Of a stretch of DNA of 64,000 nt, positions 34,950-48,745 are shown piece by piece. The position numbers were made by a program, and so were the translations under genes. The first letter of the stretch is position 1; the number at the start of each line of letters is the position of its first letter. The notes under the pieces were generated by a model. It saw nothing but the letters and a program-made list of their open reading frames with translations, was not told where the DNA came from and did no database searches. This DNA is from Batkoa obscura (Eukaryota; Entomophthoromycota; Entomophthoromycetes; Entomophthorales; Batkoaceae): the NCBI GenBank assembly GCA_030770535.1, contig JASVEC010000014.1:124001-188000 (forward strand). Reading direction: 5' to 3'.

Positions 34950-36419
34950 ATGAAATCTTTTGTTTTTATTTTATTTTATTTTAGTTCTTTAATTATATCT
35001 AACATTACTAATAATTTAATTATTGGTTTGGATGAAAATGTTATTGATTTAGGTAATAATATTAGTAAAAACAACATTGACATTATTAATAACGTTATCT
35101 TCTATAGTTGTAAAGAAAATAGATCAATTAATCAACCCTTTACAAAGTCTTAATTTAGCAGGTATCAATGTGTTAACGAAAGAGTACTTAATTAATGAAA
35201 AAGTACATTACGTTAAATTACTCCAATTTTACAATAATGATTTAAACATATTGATTGTCAACTTATCTATCTTAAATGAACCGAAACAAGCTACTCCAAC
35301 ATTAATTAAAAGTATAAAAGATAACAGTGGCATAAAATTTATAGAGCATGATAAATTACTAACTTCTCAAGCATTATTATCGCAACCAAGCCCTCCATCG
35401 TATGGTTTATCGAGAATCTCTTCACGTTCGTTAAGTCGAAGCCGAAATTCATCTCCATATATTTATGATAGTCACCAAGGGTAATTAATGTTATACACAA
35501 CTTCCAAGTCACACTAACTAAAGCTGAAAAAATATTATAGTCAAAACATTGATATATATATATTAGATTCCGGCGTTAATGAACAACATCGAGATTTTGG
35601 AGGTCGAGCCAAATTAGTAGCTAATTTCGTTAGTAATGAATCGGAGGAAGATTTATTTGGCCATGGTAAATATTCAATTAAATTAAATAAATTACAGTTT
35701 TAATTTTATCTTCTATTCTAGGTACTCATGTAAGTGGCATTATAGGCGGTAAAGATTATGGTGTAGCAAAGAAAAGCAACCTTTATGGTATTAAAATCTT
35801 GAATAAACGAGGGGAAGGTAGCGTTAGTCAGGCCTTATATGCATTAGCCTTCATCATTAAACGAGTAGAAAAGAATCCAAGACGTAGTATTATTAATTTG
35901 TCCTTAGCTGGGGATTTTAGTGAAGCCTTAAATCAAGCAGTGGATATAGCTTATAAACAATTAAATATTGCTGTTATAGTAGCAGCTGGTAATCAAAATA
36001 AAAATGCATGTTTGACTTCTCCTGGTTCAGCAAAAGGCGTTGTTGCAGTAGGGAATTCTGATGACAATGATAGAATATCAAGAACATCGAATTATGGACC
36101 TTGTATTACTTTGTTTGCTCCAGGCAGTAAAATTCGATCTGCTTCAAACACAGATAATTTTGGGTCTAAGATATTATCTGGGACTAGGTAAGTTCTTTAT
36201 CATTGATTGATTTTTGAAATTTTACTAAATTAACTTTTTGATATTTTTCATAGCATGGCAGCCCCTCATATAGCTGGTATTGCGGCTTTATTTTGGTCCA
36301 TGAAGCCTCAGCTTAATGTAGAACAATTATATACTTTAATACAAAATCAAGCGACTAAAAATGTACTTTATAACGTACCTATGGATACGCCAAATTTATT
36401 AGCTTATAATCAATTTTGA
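34950..36419 (+). CDS. Secreted subtilisin-like serine protease (S8, proteinase K type)
   Basis: Five exons: 34950-35052, 35108-35480, 35541-35665, 35722-36187 and 36254-36419, in phase, 410 residues. Signal peptide MKSFVFILFYFSSLIISN, then an inhibitor-type propeptide to about residue 110 and a Ser/Pro-rich linker. The catalytic domain has Asp in ILDSGVNEQHRDFGGRA, His in GHGTHVSGIIGG, the oxyanion Asn in VAAGNQN and Ser in SGTSMAAPHIAG. The DFGGRA context is typical of proteinase K relatives. Complete triad and normal length. Divergent from the S10 peptidase gene. Confidence 0.95.
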
Positions 36420-37029
36420 ATAATTTTGTTAATTGATTTGAATTCTACGTGTTTTTTTCAAGAATATAGTTAATTATTATAATCATATTTAATTTTATTC
36501 TTATTTAAAATGGTACGATTTAAAACATTTATTCTTGTAAAAAAATAGATTTTGTCGCATCTTTTTTTACTGCGGTCTAATTAATAATTTAGTTGGTAAA
36601 TTCAACATATTAAAAATTCCATTTTTTATTATTATTAATTATCTGATAGAAGTTAATATTATAATTTATTATCAAAATAAAATATATTAAGTTTTATTCT
36701 AGCTTTTTATCTCAATCTTTTCCAAACAGTAATTAAACAAAATTACTAAAATATAGGCTGATCGTTTATTTATCATACGATAAACATAGTTTTTGATGTA
36801 GCTTAAATTAACCAATCAGATAGATTGTATTGGAGAAATTTTATAAACAATAAAAAATCAAATTAATAAGATCAGACTATAAATACTAAATTCAAACTTT
36901 TTATTTTAAATTTAACTGTTTTAGTTTGTTATATCAATATATTGTGTTATTAATAAAACAGTAGAATAGAATAGATTTAAAAACAATCAACTTATTAAAA
37001 TTATAATAAAAAAAGTACATATATAAATC
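36420..37029. other. Intergenic, no gene recognised
   Basis: AT-rich spacer between subtilisin and INSIG. It contains an isolated CCAAT at about 36812 but no clear cluster. Confidence 0.4.
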
Positions 37030-37794
37030 ATGGTCTCTTTATTACAAACCAAATACAACTATTTTCATTCTTTAACGCATGGTGTATTAAGTTTCTTTAT
37101 ATTATTTCTCGCCGGCTTCCTCACTTCTTTTTTATTTCAACAATTACAGTTTCAATATCATATATTAATTGTTCCCTTTAACAACACAAGTAGCACCATT
37201 TTATTAAATCAACAAAATCCACAATATTATCAATTTTTGTTATTACATTTACAATTTGGTTTACTTGCTGTATTATGTGGTTATTTATATCCTTATTTTG
37301 ATAAACTTCATGCTGATAAAATAAATAAAAAAAAGAATGACTGGTCTTCGGTAATGCGATGTGTGGGTGGATTGATTGGTGTTAATTACGCAGCTACTAA
37401 ATTATCATTTAATAGTAGTATTCAAGTATCTTTAATATTAGCTTTGATTTCAATTGCTCTTTGGTTTCTTTTTGATTTTACCAAACACGGTTTTTTGTTA
37501 TCTTTAGCTATTTCTTTCTTAGGGACTCTCAATTTTTATTTTCATGTTTATTTAGGTGGATTAAGGTAAGTTTTTGAACTTTTTGTCATTCTTATAAAGT
37601 AATATTTGTTTAGATTTACTAAAGCGGATTTCTTTGGGGTTAGATCTTATATTCCAGTAAGTTGATTTTATTTAAATGGTGAGGATTAAGTTAACCTTTA
37701 TTTTTATTTTTAGTGTGTATTATATGCATCCTGTATCTGTTATGGTTCCATTGGTCGACAACTATATATCAGTTATAAGCCAAAACAAAATTAA
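37030..37794 (+). CDS. INSIG-family ER membrane protein
   Basis: INSIG proteins hold sterol-sensing partners (SCAP or HMG-CoA reductase) in the ER. Three exons: 37030-37565, 37614-37656 and 37714-37794, in phase, 219 residues, close to the ~225 of animal INSIG. Six hydrophobic segments are visible. Diagnostic blocks are VMRCVGGLIGVNYAATKLSF, LISIALWFLFDFTKHGF, the loop before ADFFGVRSYIPC and the C-terminal SIGRQL. The last exon must be read in the frame giving CVLYASCICYGSIGRQL; the other frame is a shadow. Confidence 0.9.
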
Positions 37795-38059
37795 TAGTTT
37801 TTGTTATTTAACGATATAGTTTGTTTGTTTTCTCGTACAAATTGATCCTTTTTTCAACATATATCTTCTCATATTATTAATGTTTATTTCATTTATTTAA
37901 AAAAAATATATTAAACTTAATTTACCGTTTTTATTTTTTATTTTTTATTTTCTATTTTGCAAAACTTTACATGGATAGTTTTTTATTGGCTGAATTAATT
38001 TATATTGTAATTGAAATAAGTTGATTTCGTTTTTATCTTTATTTTTAATAGTCTCAGAT

Positions 38060-39780
38060 ATGGAATCTTACCAATTTATCCAAGATTTACTCCAAGAAGA
38101 TGGAATTACAGTAAACTCAATAAGACTTTGTATTGAATAGCATAATAATTTAAAAGTTAACTTATCGTACCTTGGCATATCAATTAAACATTAGTCTTGG
38201 GAAAGCTAAAGAGTAATTTAAAATTTAAAATTTAAAATTTAAAATAAATTTAAAATTAAAATTAAATAGAATGTTAACTCAATTAATTGAAACTAATCTA
38301 ATTGTTAAAGAATTATTTGATATTTATTATTTAATTGATGGTGAAAAAAGAGAAGGGGATATCAATTCTAATCATATATCATTGATTAAATATGAAGATA
38401 TTGAACAAAGTAAAAGTTTATTTAAAGATGGATTTCAGTTATCAGTTTACTCTATTAAAAAAAGAGATGAAGTAAGTATTATAATTTTTGAACTAAAAAA
38501 TTGGATATTTATATAGTTTTAGAAAGAATTCAATATCTTTAAATGCCATTGTTTAATTCCAGAAGATTATAATTCTAATAATAGGTAATCTTGGACATCT
38601 ATTAATTTTTTTTATTAAAATAATAATAATTATTAATATCAGTTTAAATGAAAATGTAGAATTAACAAAAGACATAGTAAGATAATTTTATCTTTATTAA
38701 TTATATTCATTAACTTTTGATTTTAGTTTTTCCCTTACTCTGAAAAGAATTCGATTGATAATCTAAAAATTAAACAAGAAATAAGACAACAGAAAACATC
38801 ACAAACTAAAGTACAATCTCGTATTATAAAAGAAGAAAAAGAGAAAGTAATATTATATATAAATTATAAGTAAATTAATGTTCAATATTTTTAATTAGGA
38901 GAACAAAACTAAATTTAAGAATTTCTTTAAAAGTGGTAGTAGTACTAATAATTCCAATAACAATGCTGAACAAACTCAAAGTAATATTGAGAGTGCAATA
39001 AATGATATTAAAAAAGAGAGTCAAGAGGAGAGTATTGATAATGAAAATCAAAAAGTAAAAGAAGAAGAAATAGAAATCAGTGTCAATAATATTAAAACCG
39101 AAGTTGAAAAAGAAGAATTAAAGAAGGATAACAAAAAAGGAAAGAAAGTGGTCAATAAAAAAGAAATTAAAGAAGAAAAAGAGATTTCAATTGAAGTATC
39201 CGAAGTTAAGAAAAAAGTCATAAATAAAAGCAAAATACCAGCTAAAGAGACAAAGAAATTGGCAAGTAAAAAAGCAAATCAACCTAAAGTTAAGAAAGAA
39301 AAGCAAAAAGAAAATATTAATATTAGTAAAGATGATGAAGTTGATATTGAAGTTGATATTGATTCCAATAATGATGAAGATTTTATTACTAAACCTAATT
39401 TTAAACGTAAAGTTATTGATAGTGATAGTGAAAATGATGTTAAAGAAGACATAGAAGTTAAAAAAGATATTGTACAAATGATAAAAAGTAATAAAAATGA
39501 TACAATTAAAGATAAGGAGAATACAACAGTAAATGATAGTAACAAAAAAATGAAAAAAGTATCTAAACAAGTTATGGAATTTGGAGATAATGGAGAAGTT
39601 AAAGTCACTTTTGTAGATGAATATGTTGAAATATTAGATAATAAAAAAGAAGATAATAATAAACAATTTGGAAACAAAGAAATAGAAGAAAAAGTAAAAG
39701 AAACAATTAAAGTCAAATCTGAAAATAATAATAAAAAATATAAACAATCGAATTTATTGAATTTTTTTAAAAAGAAATAA
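38060..39780 (+). CDS. DNA polymerase delta subunit 3 (POLD3/Cdc27/Pol32)
   Basis: Accessory subunit of replicative and repair Pol delta. Several exons; the second joins to give ITLTYRTLAYQLNISLGKAKE followed by MLTQLIE, which is the winged-helix N-terminal motif of the family. The middle region is very rich in Lys/Glu/Asp/Asn and disordered, as in Pol32. The protein ends KQSNLLNFFKKK, a canonical C-terminal PCNA-binding PIP box (Q-x2-L-x2-F-F). One intron near 38217-38269 is a run of TTTAAAA-type repeats. The stop is only 49 bp from the convergent ATG16 stop. Confidence 0.9.
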
Positions 39781-39782
39781 AT

Positions 39783-39822
39783 AATAATAATAATAGTGGT
39801 AATAGTAACTATTATTATTATT
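39783..39822. terminator. Perfect 15-bp inverted repeat between convergent genes
   Basis: AATAATAATAATAGT at 39783-39797 is the exact complement of 39808-39822, with a 10-nt loop. It occupies most of the 49 bp between the stops of POLD3 and ATG16. Being built from AAT units it may be chance, but a hairpin here would serve both transcripts' 3' ends. Confidence 0.35.
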
Positions 39823-39829
39823 CTTTTAA

Positions 39830-42574
<2,745 letters not shown>

Positions 42575-43313
42575 AATATTTTAATAAAAAGTTGAAGAAT
42601 AAAATAATATTTTAGTTTTGGTTTCAATAAATTTTAGTAGTCACTTAATTCAAAATTCAGATTCAGCAGCAAATTAGATCAAGTCAATCAATTTTCCTTA
42701 GGGTCTTCTATTAAAAAAGAAATATTAGCCCAAAACAATATAAGTTAATTGGAATGAATTTCTAATTATTTTAATAACACGACGGACTTATTTTAAAATA
42801 TAAAATACATCTACAAGCAGTGCTTAATGTTTTATACTTTGGGATTAACTATATGCAATGAGCCATAACTGAGCTAATGTTATCTTTATTGCTTATATCT
42901 TATAATTTAAGTACATTTAGTTTATATATTTAATAAGATTTATGGTAGATAAAGCTAATAAATACTTTTATTCAAAAGTGCTTTGAAATAAAATAAAAAC
43001 AGAAAAAATACAACTTATTAAACAAAGTATTTATTAAGATATTCATTGATTGAAACAATTTAAAGTTTTGAGAGTACTTTTGTAGTTTCTGTGATTTGAT
43101 GCATAGTTATAATCTTAATACTTTCAAATGCTACTTTTCCAAGTATCTTTAATCAAAATAAAATGGGGCGGGATTATTATATTTGTGTGAATGAGACACT
43201 AAAAAGTTAGGATGTCTTAAAGGAAGACCATATCTGGATTTAAGTAATACGATACTGACAATACAAAGACAAAGATAGAATAAATTAAGAGGTATGATTT
43301 GGAAACAACCATT
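42575..43313. other. Intergenic, no gene recognised
   Basis: Upstream region of ATG16 running into the repeat-rich block. No coding pattern seen. Confidence 0.5.
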
Positions 43314-43412
43314 GGTAATGCTTTTTTTGACTTCATTACTTTTTCCATTTTTTAAGCACTATTTGAGTGGAAAAGCTATTAATAAAATTCTTAAACACAA
43401 AAATACATCCCC
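43314..43412 (+). mobile_element. MITE copy 8
   Basis: Left end degraded (AATGCTTTTTTTGAC); the rest is standard, with CATTACTTTTTCCATTTTTTAAGC and end ACATCCCC followed by ATAT. Confidence 0.85.
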
Positions 43413-43486
43413 ATATGCTTTCACTTTATCCTTATTAATCTTGTTTGAGCTATCTATTATCTATTTCTATTATTTATGCTGCATAT

Positions 43487-43950
43487 TGTGAAATATCGCT
43501 TTGTCAGTCCCATGGTTAATTATAGCATAGCAATCGCCTAAGCTGTTGTGTTCTCGAGTTCAGAGAAAATCAATCCCACGTTCTTAGTTTGATTTGCTAT
43601 GAGAATTTCTAGCTCCATCCAAAAGAATATTGTCTTCTCATTTTGATATTTATACTTTTCAGAGTATAGAAGAGTTTACAGAGTATAGTAGTTCGAGGCT
43701 TTTTAACTGAATTATTCCTTGATATCTCGAACATTTAATAAAACCACTAAGTTTTATTAATAGTATCTTACGTAGATTTTACATTATTATTGTCTATTAT
43801 ATCTGTCTTATATAGCTTGTAACCTATTACGTGCTATTCTTCATAATCCAAGTCTATCTTAGTCACATAAATTAAGACCTTTCGGCTTATAGTATAGTCA
43901 ACCCAGCAATAGCTGTTCTTGAGTCCAAACTCTGAGTACCAGATTTCACA
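43487..43950 (+). mobile_element. Solo LTR 2 (464 bp)
   Basis: Fossil of the same family as the LTR at 3912-4374, about 95% identical by eye, with TGTGAAAT ... ATTTCACA ends. Flanked by ATAT at 43483-43486 and 43951-43954. No internal retroelement region. Confidence 0.88.
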
Positions 43951-43959
43951 ATATCATAT

Positions 43960-44057
43960 GGGAGTGTTTTTTTGATTTCATTATTTTTTCCATTTTTTAA
44001 GCACTATTTGAGTGGAAAGATTGTTAGTAAAATTCTTAAACACAAAAAAACACCCCC
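43960..44057 (+). mobile_element. MITE copy 9
   Basis: GGGAGTGTTTTTTTGA start, ACACCCCC end, ATAT on each side. Lies 9 bp beyond solo LTR 2. Confidence 0.9.
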
Positions 44058-44234
44058 ATATATAAAGTAACCAATATACATAATCATTTAAACCATCCAC
44101 TGTTTTTTATAAAGTAATTTAAAAGTGATTTAATGAGTATTCTTTTTAAAAACATAATTATATTTTTTTTAAAAATACATACTAAATATTGCAATCTTAA
44201 TTATAAATCGTAGCTTCCAATTAAAAATATATAT

Positions 44235-44332
44235 GGGGATGTATTTTTGTGTTTAAGGATTTTACTAACAATCTTTCCACTCAAATAGTGCTCAAAAGAT
44301 AGAAAAAGTAATTAAACTAAAAAAAAATCACC
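44235..44332 (-). mobile_element. MITE copy 10
   Basis: Reverse orientation, GGGGATGTATTTTTGTG start; right end mutated (ATCACC). ATAT on both sides. Confidence 0.88.
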
Positions 44333-44516
44333 ATATGGCCAGTATATTTCTTATTACAAAAAATTAATAAAATATAAGGCTTAGTATTATTATATAGAAA
44401 TTTCATACATCTAATTTTAAGCCCCAAGTTATTCATTCCTAATCTTAAATTGTCCAATTATTCATAACATTAAACGATATTAATAAAAATACTTCCAGAA
44501 AAAATTTTTAATATAT

Positions 44517-44610
44517 GAGGAACTATTTTTTTTGTCTAATTTTATTAACAATCTTTCCACTCAAGTAGCGCTTAAAAAATGGAAAAGTAATGAAACCAAA
44601 AAAAATCCCC
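44517..44610 (-). mobile_element. MITE copy 11
   Basis: GAGGAACTATTTTTT start (subterminal part partly deleted), AATGGAAAAGTAATG block, AATCCCC end. ATAT on both sides. Confidence 0.85.
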
Positions 44611-45259
44611 ATATAATACTTTTGTTATTTTATCATATAAATAATATAACTTTTTTAGTATTAAAAGATATTATTTTACCATCTTTATAATTGATTATAA
44701 TATAGTAATCATCTAACTTATTTAAGAAACTAATTGGAGTTTTATATTGATTTAATTGTAATTATACAATAAATTTAATTAGCTTTAGGTGCTTTTACTA
44801 TTAAAAGTTATGTTCTTAAATTCAGATATGGTTGACTCAGAGTTTTTATTTAAATTTCCTATGAAAATTTATACTACTTAATTACAAAAGATACTATTTT
44901 GATTATACAAATTAATACTTTTTGATTTATAATTAGTTAATTAAATAAAAACTGCTCTTAATTCCAACTATCAGATATTAACTTTTATGGCGTGTTTTTT
45001 AATTTTAAGTTGTTTTTAAATAAAGATACTATAATCAACTTATAGTATATATATAATTATTAATATATATAACTAATTTTCTATTTTTGACAACTATTAG
45101 ATTTAGTTGACTATTGTTAAATTAGTCAAACAATAATATATAAAATTTACTAATTTTATATTTAATATTTAAATTAAATAATATGAATTTTACAACTAAT
45201 ATAAAATCTGGTACTCAGTGGTTAGAGTCAAAAGGTCTTAGTTTGTGTAACTAAGATAT

Positions 45260-45355
45260 GGGGATATATTTTTGTGTTTGAGAATTTTACTAACAATTTT
45301 TCCGCTTAAATAGCGCTTAAAAATGGAAAGTAATGGAACTAGAAAAAACACTCCC
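45260..45355 (-). mobile_element. MITE copy 12, nested in LTR 3
   Basis: GGGGATATATTTTTGTG start, AACACTCCC end, ATAT on both sides. LTR sequence resumes beyond the second MITE. Confidence 0.9.
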
Positions 45356-45384
45356 ATATACTTGAATTATGAACAATAGCATAT

Positions 45385-45481
45385 GGAGCTGTTTTTTTTA
45401 GTTTCATTATTTTTCCATTTTTAAGCGCTATTTGAATGAAAAAACTGTTAGTAAAATTCCTAAACACAAAAATACATCTTC
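45385..45481 (+). mobile_element. MITE copy 13, nested in LTR 3
   Basis: GGAGCTGTTTTTTTTAG start, ACATCTTC end, ATAT on both sides. Opposite orientation to copy 12, only 29 bp away. Confidence 0.9.
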
Positions 45482-45892
45482 ATATTGTAGGACACAGACT
45501 GTGTAAGACAAATAGAATAGACAATGTTGCTATAAAATCTACATAAAATAGTATTGAGAAAACTTAATGGCTTTATTAAATGTATGAGATATTAAGGAAT
45601 AATTCAGTTAAAAAGCCTCGAGTTATTATGCTCTAAAATCTCTTTTATACTCCAAGTATGGATATCAAAACCGGGATATAATGTCCTTCAGAGTCATATG
45701 ATATGGATTCTCATAGCAAATCAAAATAAAAGCTTAGGGTTGGTTATGACTAAACTTGAGAACACATCAACTTAAGTGGTTTTATTACGTTATAATCAAT
45801 CACAAAGCCGACAAAGTGATATTTCATAGTGTGTTTCTCTTTATTTTATTAAAATTTTTGAAAATTACATTCAAAAGTTTAACTGTGAAATC

Positions 45893-46113
45893 TTATATTT
45901 TGTTTTTGTTTTGATAAAAAATAAAACTAAATAACTATATATTTGTATATTATGTACCTATTAAATATTAATAAAAGTAAAACAAAATAAGTTTTGAGTT
46001 AAATAAAAAATTTAACTTTAAGCTTTTTAAATTTAATTAATTATACAGTAAGGACTTGCAAATTTAAAAGAAAGTTTGGATTAATTTTTAATTAAATTCT
46101 GAAACCAATTCAT
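45893..46113 (-). mobile_element. Truncated remnant of the DNA transposon (right end)
   Basis: Aligns with the non-coding right end of the 2.4 kb transposon (compare 8707-8980): TTTTTGTTTTGATAAAAAATAAA, AAAATAAGTTTTGAGTT, TTTGGATTAATTTTTAA and TTCTGAAACCAATT. The outermost ~10 bases of the terminal repeat and all coding sequence are missing. Third member of the family in this window. Confidence 0.75.
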
Positions 46114-46125
46114 ACATTACTATAT

Positions 46126-46224
46126 GGGGATGTTTTTTTTGGCTTCATTACTTTTTCCATCTTTTGAGCGCTATTTGAGTGGAAAAATTGTTAGTAAAAT
46201 TCTTAAATACAAAAACACATCCCC
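46126..46224 (+). mobile_element. MITE copy 14 (good consensus-like copy)
   Basis: 99 bp, GGGGATGTTTTTTTTGG start and ACACATCCCC end, ATAT on both sides, AGCGCT at its centre. One of the least mutated copies. Confidence 0.93.
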
Positions 46225-46264
46225 ATATGTATAAAAATATTTGAATTAAAAATTTCTAATAAAT

Positions 46265-46363
46265 GGGGATGTTTTTTTTGGCTTCATCACTTTTTCCATC
46301 TTTTAAGTACTATTTGAATGGAAATTTTGTTAGTAAAATTCTTGAACAAAAAAATATATCCCC
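46265..46363 (+). mobile_element. MITE copy 15
   Basis: GGGGATGTTTTTTTTGG start, ATATATCCCC end. Flanks AAAT and ATTC, so the duplication has decayed. It lies 40 bp after copy 14 in the same orientation. Confidence 0.92.
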
Positions 46364-46930
46364 ATTCTATATTTTTCTGTAGCTATAGAACTATTTTTAT
46401 TTTGATATGCCTTTACCTTATCATTTAAATTTGTCTAAACTTTGTAAATATAATATCCAAAATTGCGACCATCACTAGGAAAATTAGTTATTAGTGGAAC
46501 ATTTTTAAATATACATGAATCTCTGTAAGTGCAGTGATAGGGTAAGGTGCTGGACACAAAAATTTTCTGGGAGATCCGAACAGGGAATGAATAAAATAAA
46601 TCTGATAGCACTAAATTTAAAGATGTATGAAATTAAGAGCTAGAGTATACAATGGTAATTTTTAATAAGTGATAGGCGTTAAGTATTTTATTATACAGAA
46701 TAGTACAGACAATCAAAAGGTGTAGCCGGAATGATTTGGTATGGCTTTTATTAGACCTTTGCGAACCATTTCAAACTATAATAAAAGTTACTGTACTATT
46801 GGTGAATTCTATACTGTGAAACTTAACGTTGTTTTCTTCAAAGAATTAATTTTAGAATAAAGTTCACAAAACAATGGTAATAGACATTACTAAAAAGATT
46901 GATAAACTATACCAAATTATACTATAATAT
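46364..46930. other. Gene-free, slightly less AT-rich stretch
   Basis: No reading frame of note. A region around 46540-46620 has higher GC than its surroundings but I cannot identify it; it could be an old repeat. Confidence 0.4.
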
Positions 46931-47029
46931 GGGGATGTATTTTTATGTTTAAGAATTTTACTAACAAATTTTCCATTCAAATAGTGCTTAAAAGATAGAA
47001 AAAGTAATGAAGCTAAAAAAAACAGCCCC
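46931..47029 (-). mobile_element. MITE copy 16
   Basis: GGGGATGTATTTTTATG start, AACAGCCCC end, ATAT on both sides. Confidence 0.92.
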
Positions 47030-48249
47030 ATATAGTATTTTTTGAAAATTGCAGGCTTAAGCGAACTAGAAGGTTATACACCATAAATTAAAGGATATGG
47101 TATTAGGATTAAGGAAGGGAGTGTTAACAACTAAGAAATTTAGACATTAAAATACTGATTCATCAATTATAGTCTTTATGTTTTATAAAAAATAAGAGAA
47201 AGTGTATAAGAGGTCAAATAAGCTACTTTTCAAAAATACAGTTAATTATAGTGATTGTAACCATATTTGATTGAAAGATAAATGTGGGCGGGGTATTTAA
47301 ATTTAAGGCAAGGTAATACACCACTAAATGTGAACTTGACTATATTTTCAATGTTAAAAATAGATTTTTTAAGGAATTTTAAAAGCATTTATTACATTGT
47401 TATTTTTCCTTTGAAAAGTTGAAGCACAAGGTGTTTTTCTAGCTAAAAGAAAAGCTCAAAAACTCAATTCAACGAATTCAATGAACAAAACCATTAAAAG
47501 CACCTTATAAGATAAGACTGAGTCTAGCAATCGCATACTTTCAAGAGGGTTAGAAAGTCAAAATGTGATTAATTTTGCCTCTATTCTCCACGATTGCTCT
47601 CACACAGCAGAAGCAGAAATAAAGTTGAAGAAAATGAAGCCCTTGTTATGTATTATTTAATATTCTAATTTAGTTCTCTAGGAAGATAGTATGAAAAACA
47701 TACTTTAATATCTAAGAATTCTAAAGACCCGTACATGTTATCGCTTAGGGCGAATAGTACTAACAATGAGTATATAATATAAAATCAATAGGAGAACTTA
47801 ACTATAGAGATGATCGAATGTGGAAATACGAACGGTTGTGTCATGAGGGTTCATGATTGGAAAAGAAAAAGAGCGGATTGATATGCCAATATTAAATTGA
47901 CAGATTACAAAACAAACCCTAAGAAGATTTTCATGTAGAGCATAAAGTATATTACAATCAATCTGAAAAGCATTTAACTAAATGTATTAATTTATTGAAG
48001 TAAAGTGCTTTGGTTTTTTTAGTTTAATAAATTAGTATCTTTCGCCCATTTTTACCATCAGTCACATCGTCAGTCCTTTCTAAATTTAAGTAAATTTCAT
48101 TTACACCCTTCTGTCCCACCTTAATCTTTTCCTACAGTTTATATAAAATAAATTACACAGAACTCGCAAGGTCTTGATTTAAAAAAACAGTATCGCCATA
48201 TAAAACGTCACTTATAAAACATAAAGCTATTATTTTGTTATTTTATTGT
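47030..48249. other. Gene-poor stretch with possible degenerate coding remnant
   Basis: No intact gene. From about 47420 to 47960 the plus strand reads as blocks of plausible peptide (for example SILHDCSHTAEAEIKLKKMK and MIECGNTNGCVMRVHDWK) separated by stops, with higher GC than the surroundings. It may be a decayed gene, but I recognise no family. Confidence 0.3.
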
Positions 48250-48254
48250 ATTGT

Positions 48255-48687
48255 AAATTTAAGAGGGAGTTTTAAGAGCTTCAGGTTCCTTTTTTAATTT
48301 CTAGATTTCGCCATTCTTTTCCGCTACTACACACAACACCGCCTTTAAATCAGTTTTGAATGCTTCTATTCTACTAAGTGTAAAGTCCGTCACCTCTTCG
48401 TTTTGTTTATTTTCTTCAAGCGCCTTTGTCTTTTTATCTAAAGCTCGGAACAAATTACATACAGAGGCACCTGATTTAGCACAGATAGCAAGAGCTTGCG
48501 TATCAGTCTCTAAAGCACTCTAGGTAGCCGCGATGGTGATACATGCTGTACCCGATAATACCAAATCAGCACCTATTTGTGCTTTTTTACCAAATTTGTG
48601 AGTATGGAGGTGAGGAGAGTACAGCTTTAAACTGGCAACAACAAAAATGAAGAAGTAAGAGACCAAAAGATAGCTCAAAAATCTCAT
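48255..48687 (-). pseudogene. Dead third copy of the small secreted protein family
   Basis: Read on the minus strand from 48687 it begins MRFLSYLLVSYFFIF and continues with recognisable family blocks (GADLVLSGTACITIAAT, KSGASVCNLFRALDKK, LSRIEAFKTDLKAVLC). It aligns along its whole length with the copies at 9.4 and 32.2 kb but is interrupted by about two stops, so it is a pseudogene. The conserved upstream blocks are still visible at 48711-48745. Confidence 0.85.
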
Positions 48688-48710
48688 TGTTAATTATATT
48701 AGTTATATTT

Positions 48711-48745
48711 TTGTTATTGCTATGAAACGCCTGACTGTTTATCTT
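48711..48745 (-). promoter_or_regulatory. Relic of the secreted-protein promoter
   Basis: On the minus strand, CAGTCAGG then TTTCATAGCAATAA, matching 9317-9343 upstream of copy 1; the TATA box is altered. Confidence 0.45.

Larger units (their letters stand above)
44058..45199. other. Gene-free stretch with two MITEs
   Basis: Very AT-rich. It contains MITEs at 44235-44332 and 44517-44610; between 44611 and 45199 I see nothing else. Confidence 0.5.
45200..45828 (-). mobile_element. Old solo LTR 3, reversed, interrupted by two MITEs
   Basis: Fossil. Reverse-strand relative of the 463 bp LTR: AAAATCTGGTACTCAG at the left and GACAAAGTGATATTTCATA at the right, with recognisable stretches such as GGCTTTATTAAATG and AGTTAAAAAGCCTCGAG between. 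It is much more diverged than the other two, has internal loss, and was later hit by the MITEs at 45260-45355 and 45385-45481. Clearly the oldest of the three. Confidence 0.85.

Noticed and set aside
37714-37794. Alternative C-terminal frame of INSIG (YYMHPVSVMVPLV)
   Set aside because: The spliced frame gives CVLYASCICYGSIGRQL, matching the family's C-terminal motif.
39187-39716. Long minus-strand open frames opposite POLD3
   Set aside because: They are shadows of the Lys/Glu/Asp-rich coding sequence; the peptides are runs of Ile/Phe/Ser/Leu with no domain.
43294-43491. 65-residue frame
   Set aside because: It spans a MITE and runs into the solo LTR, so it is a repeat-derived chance frame.
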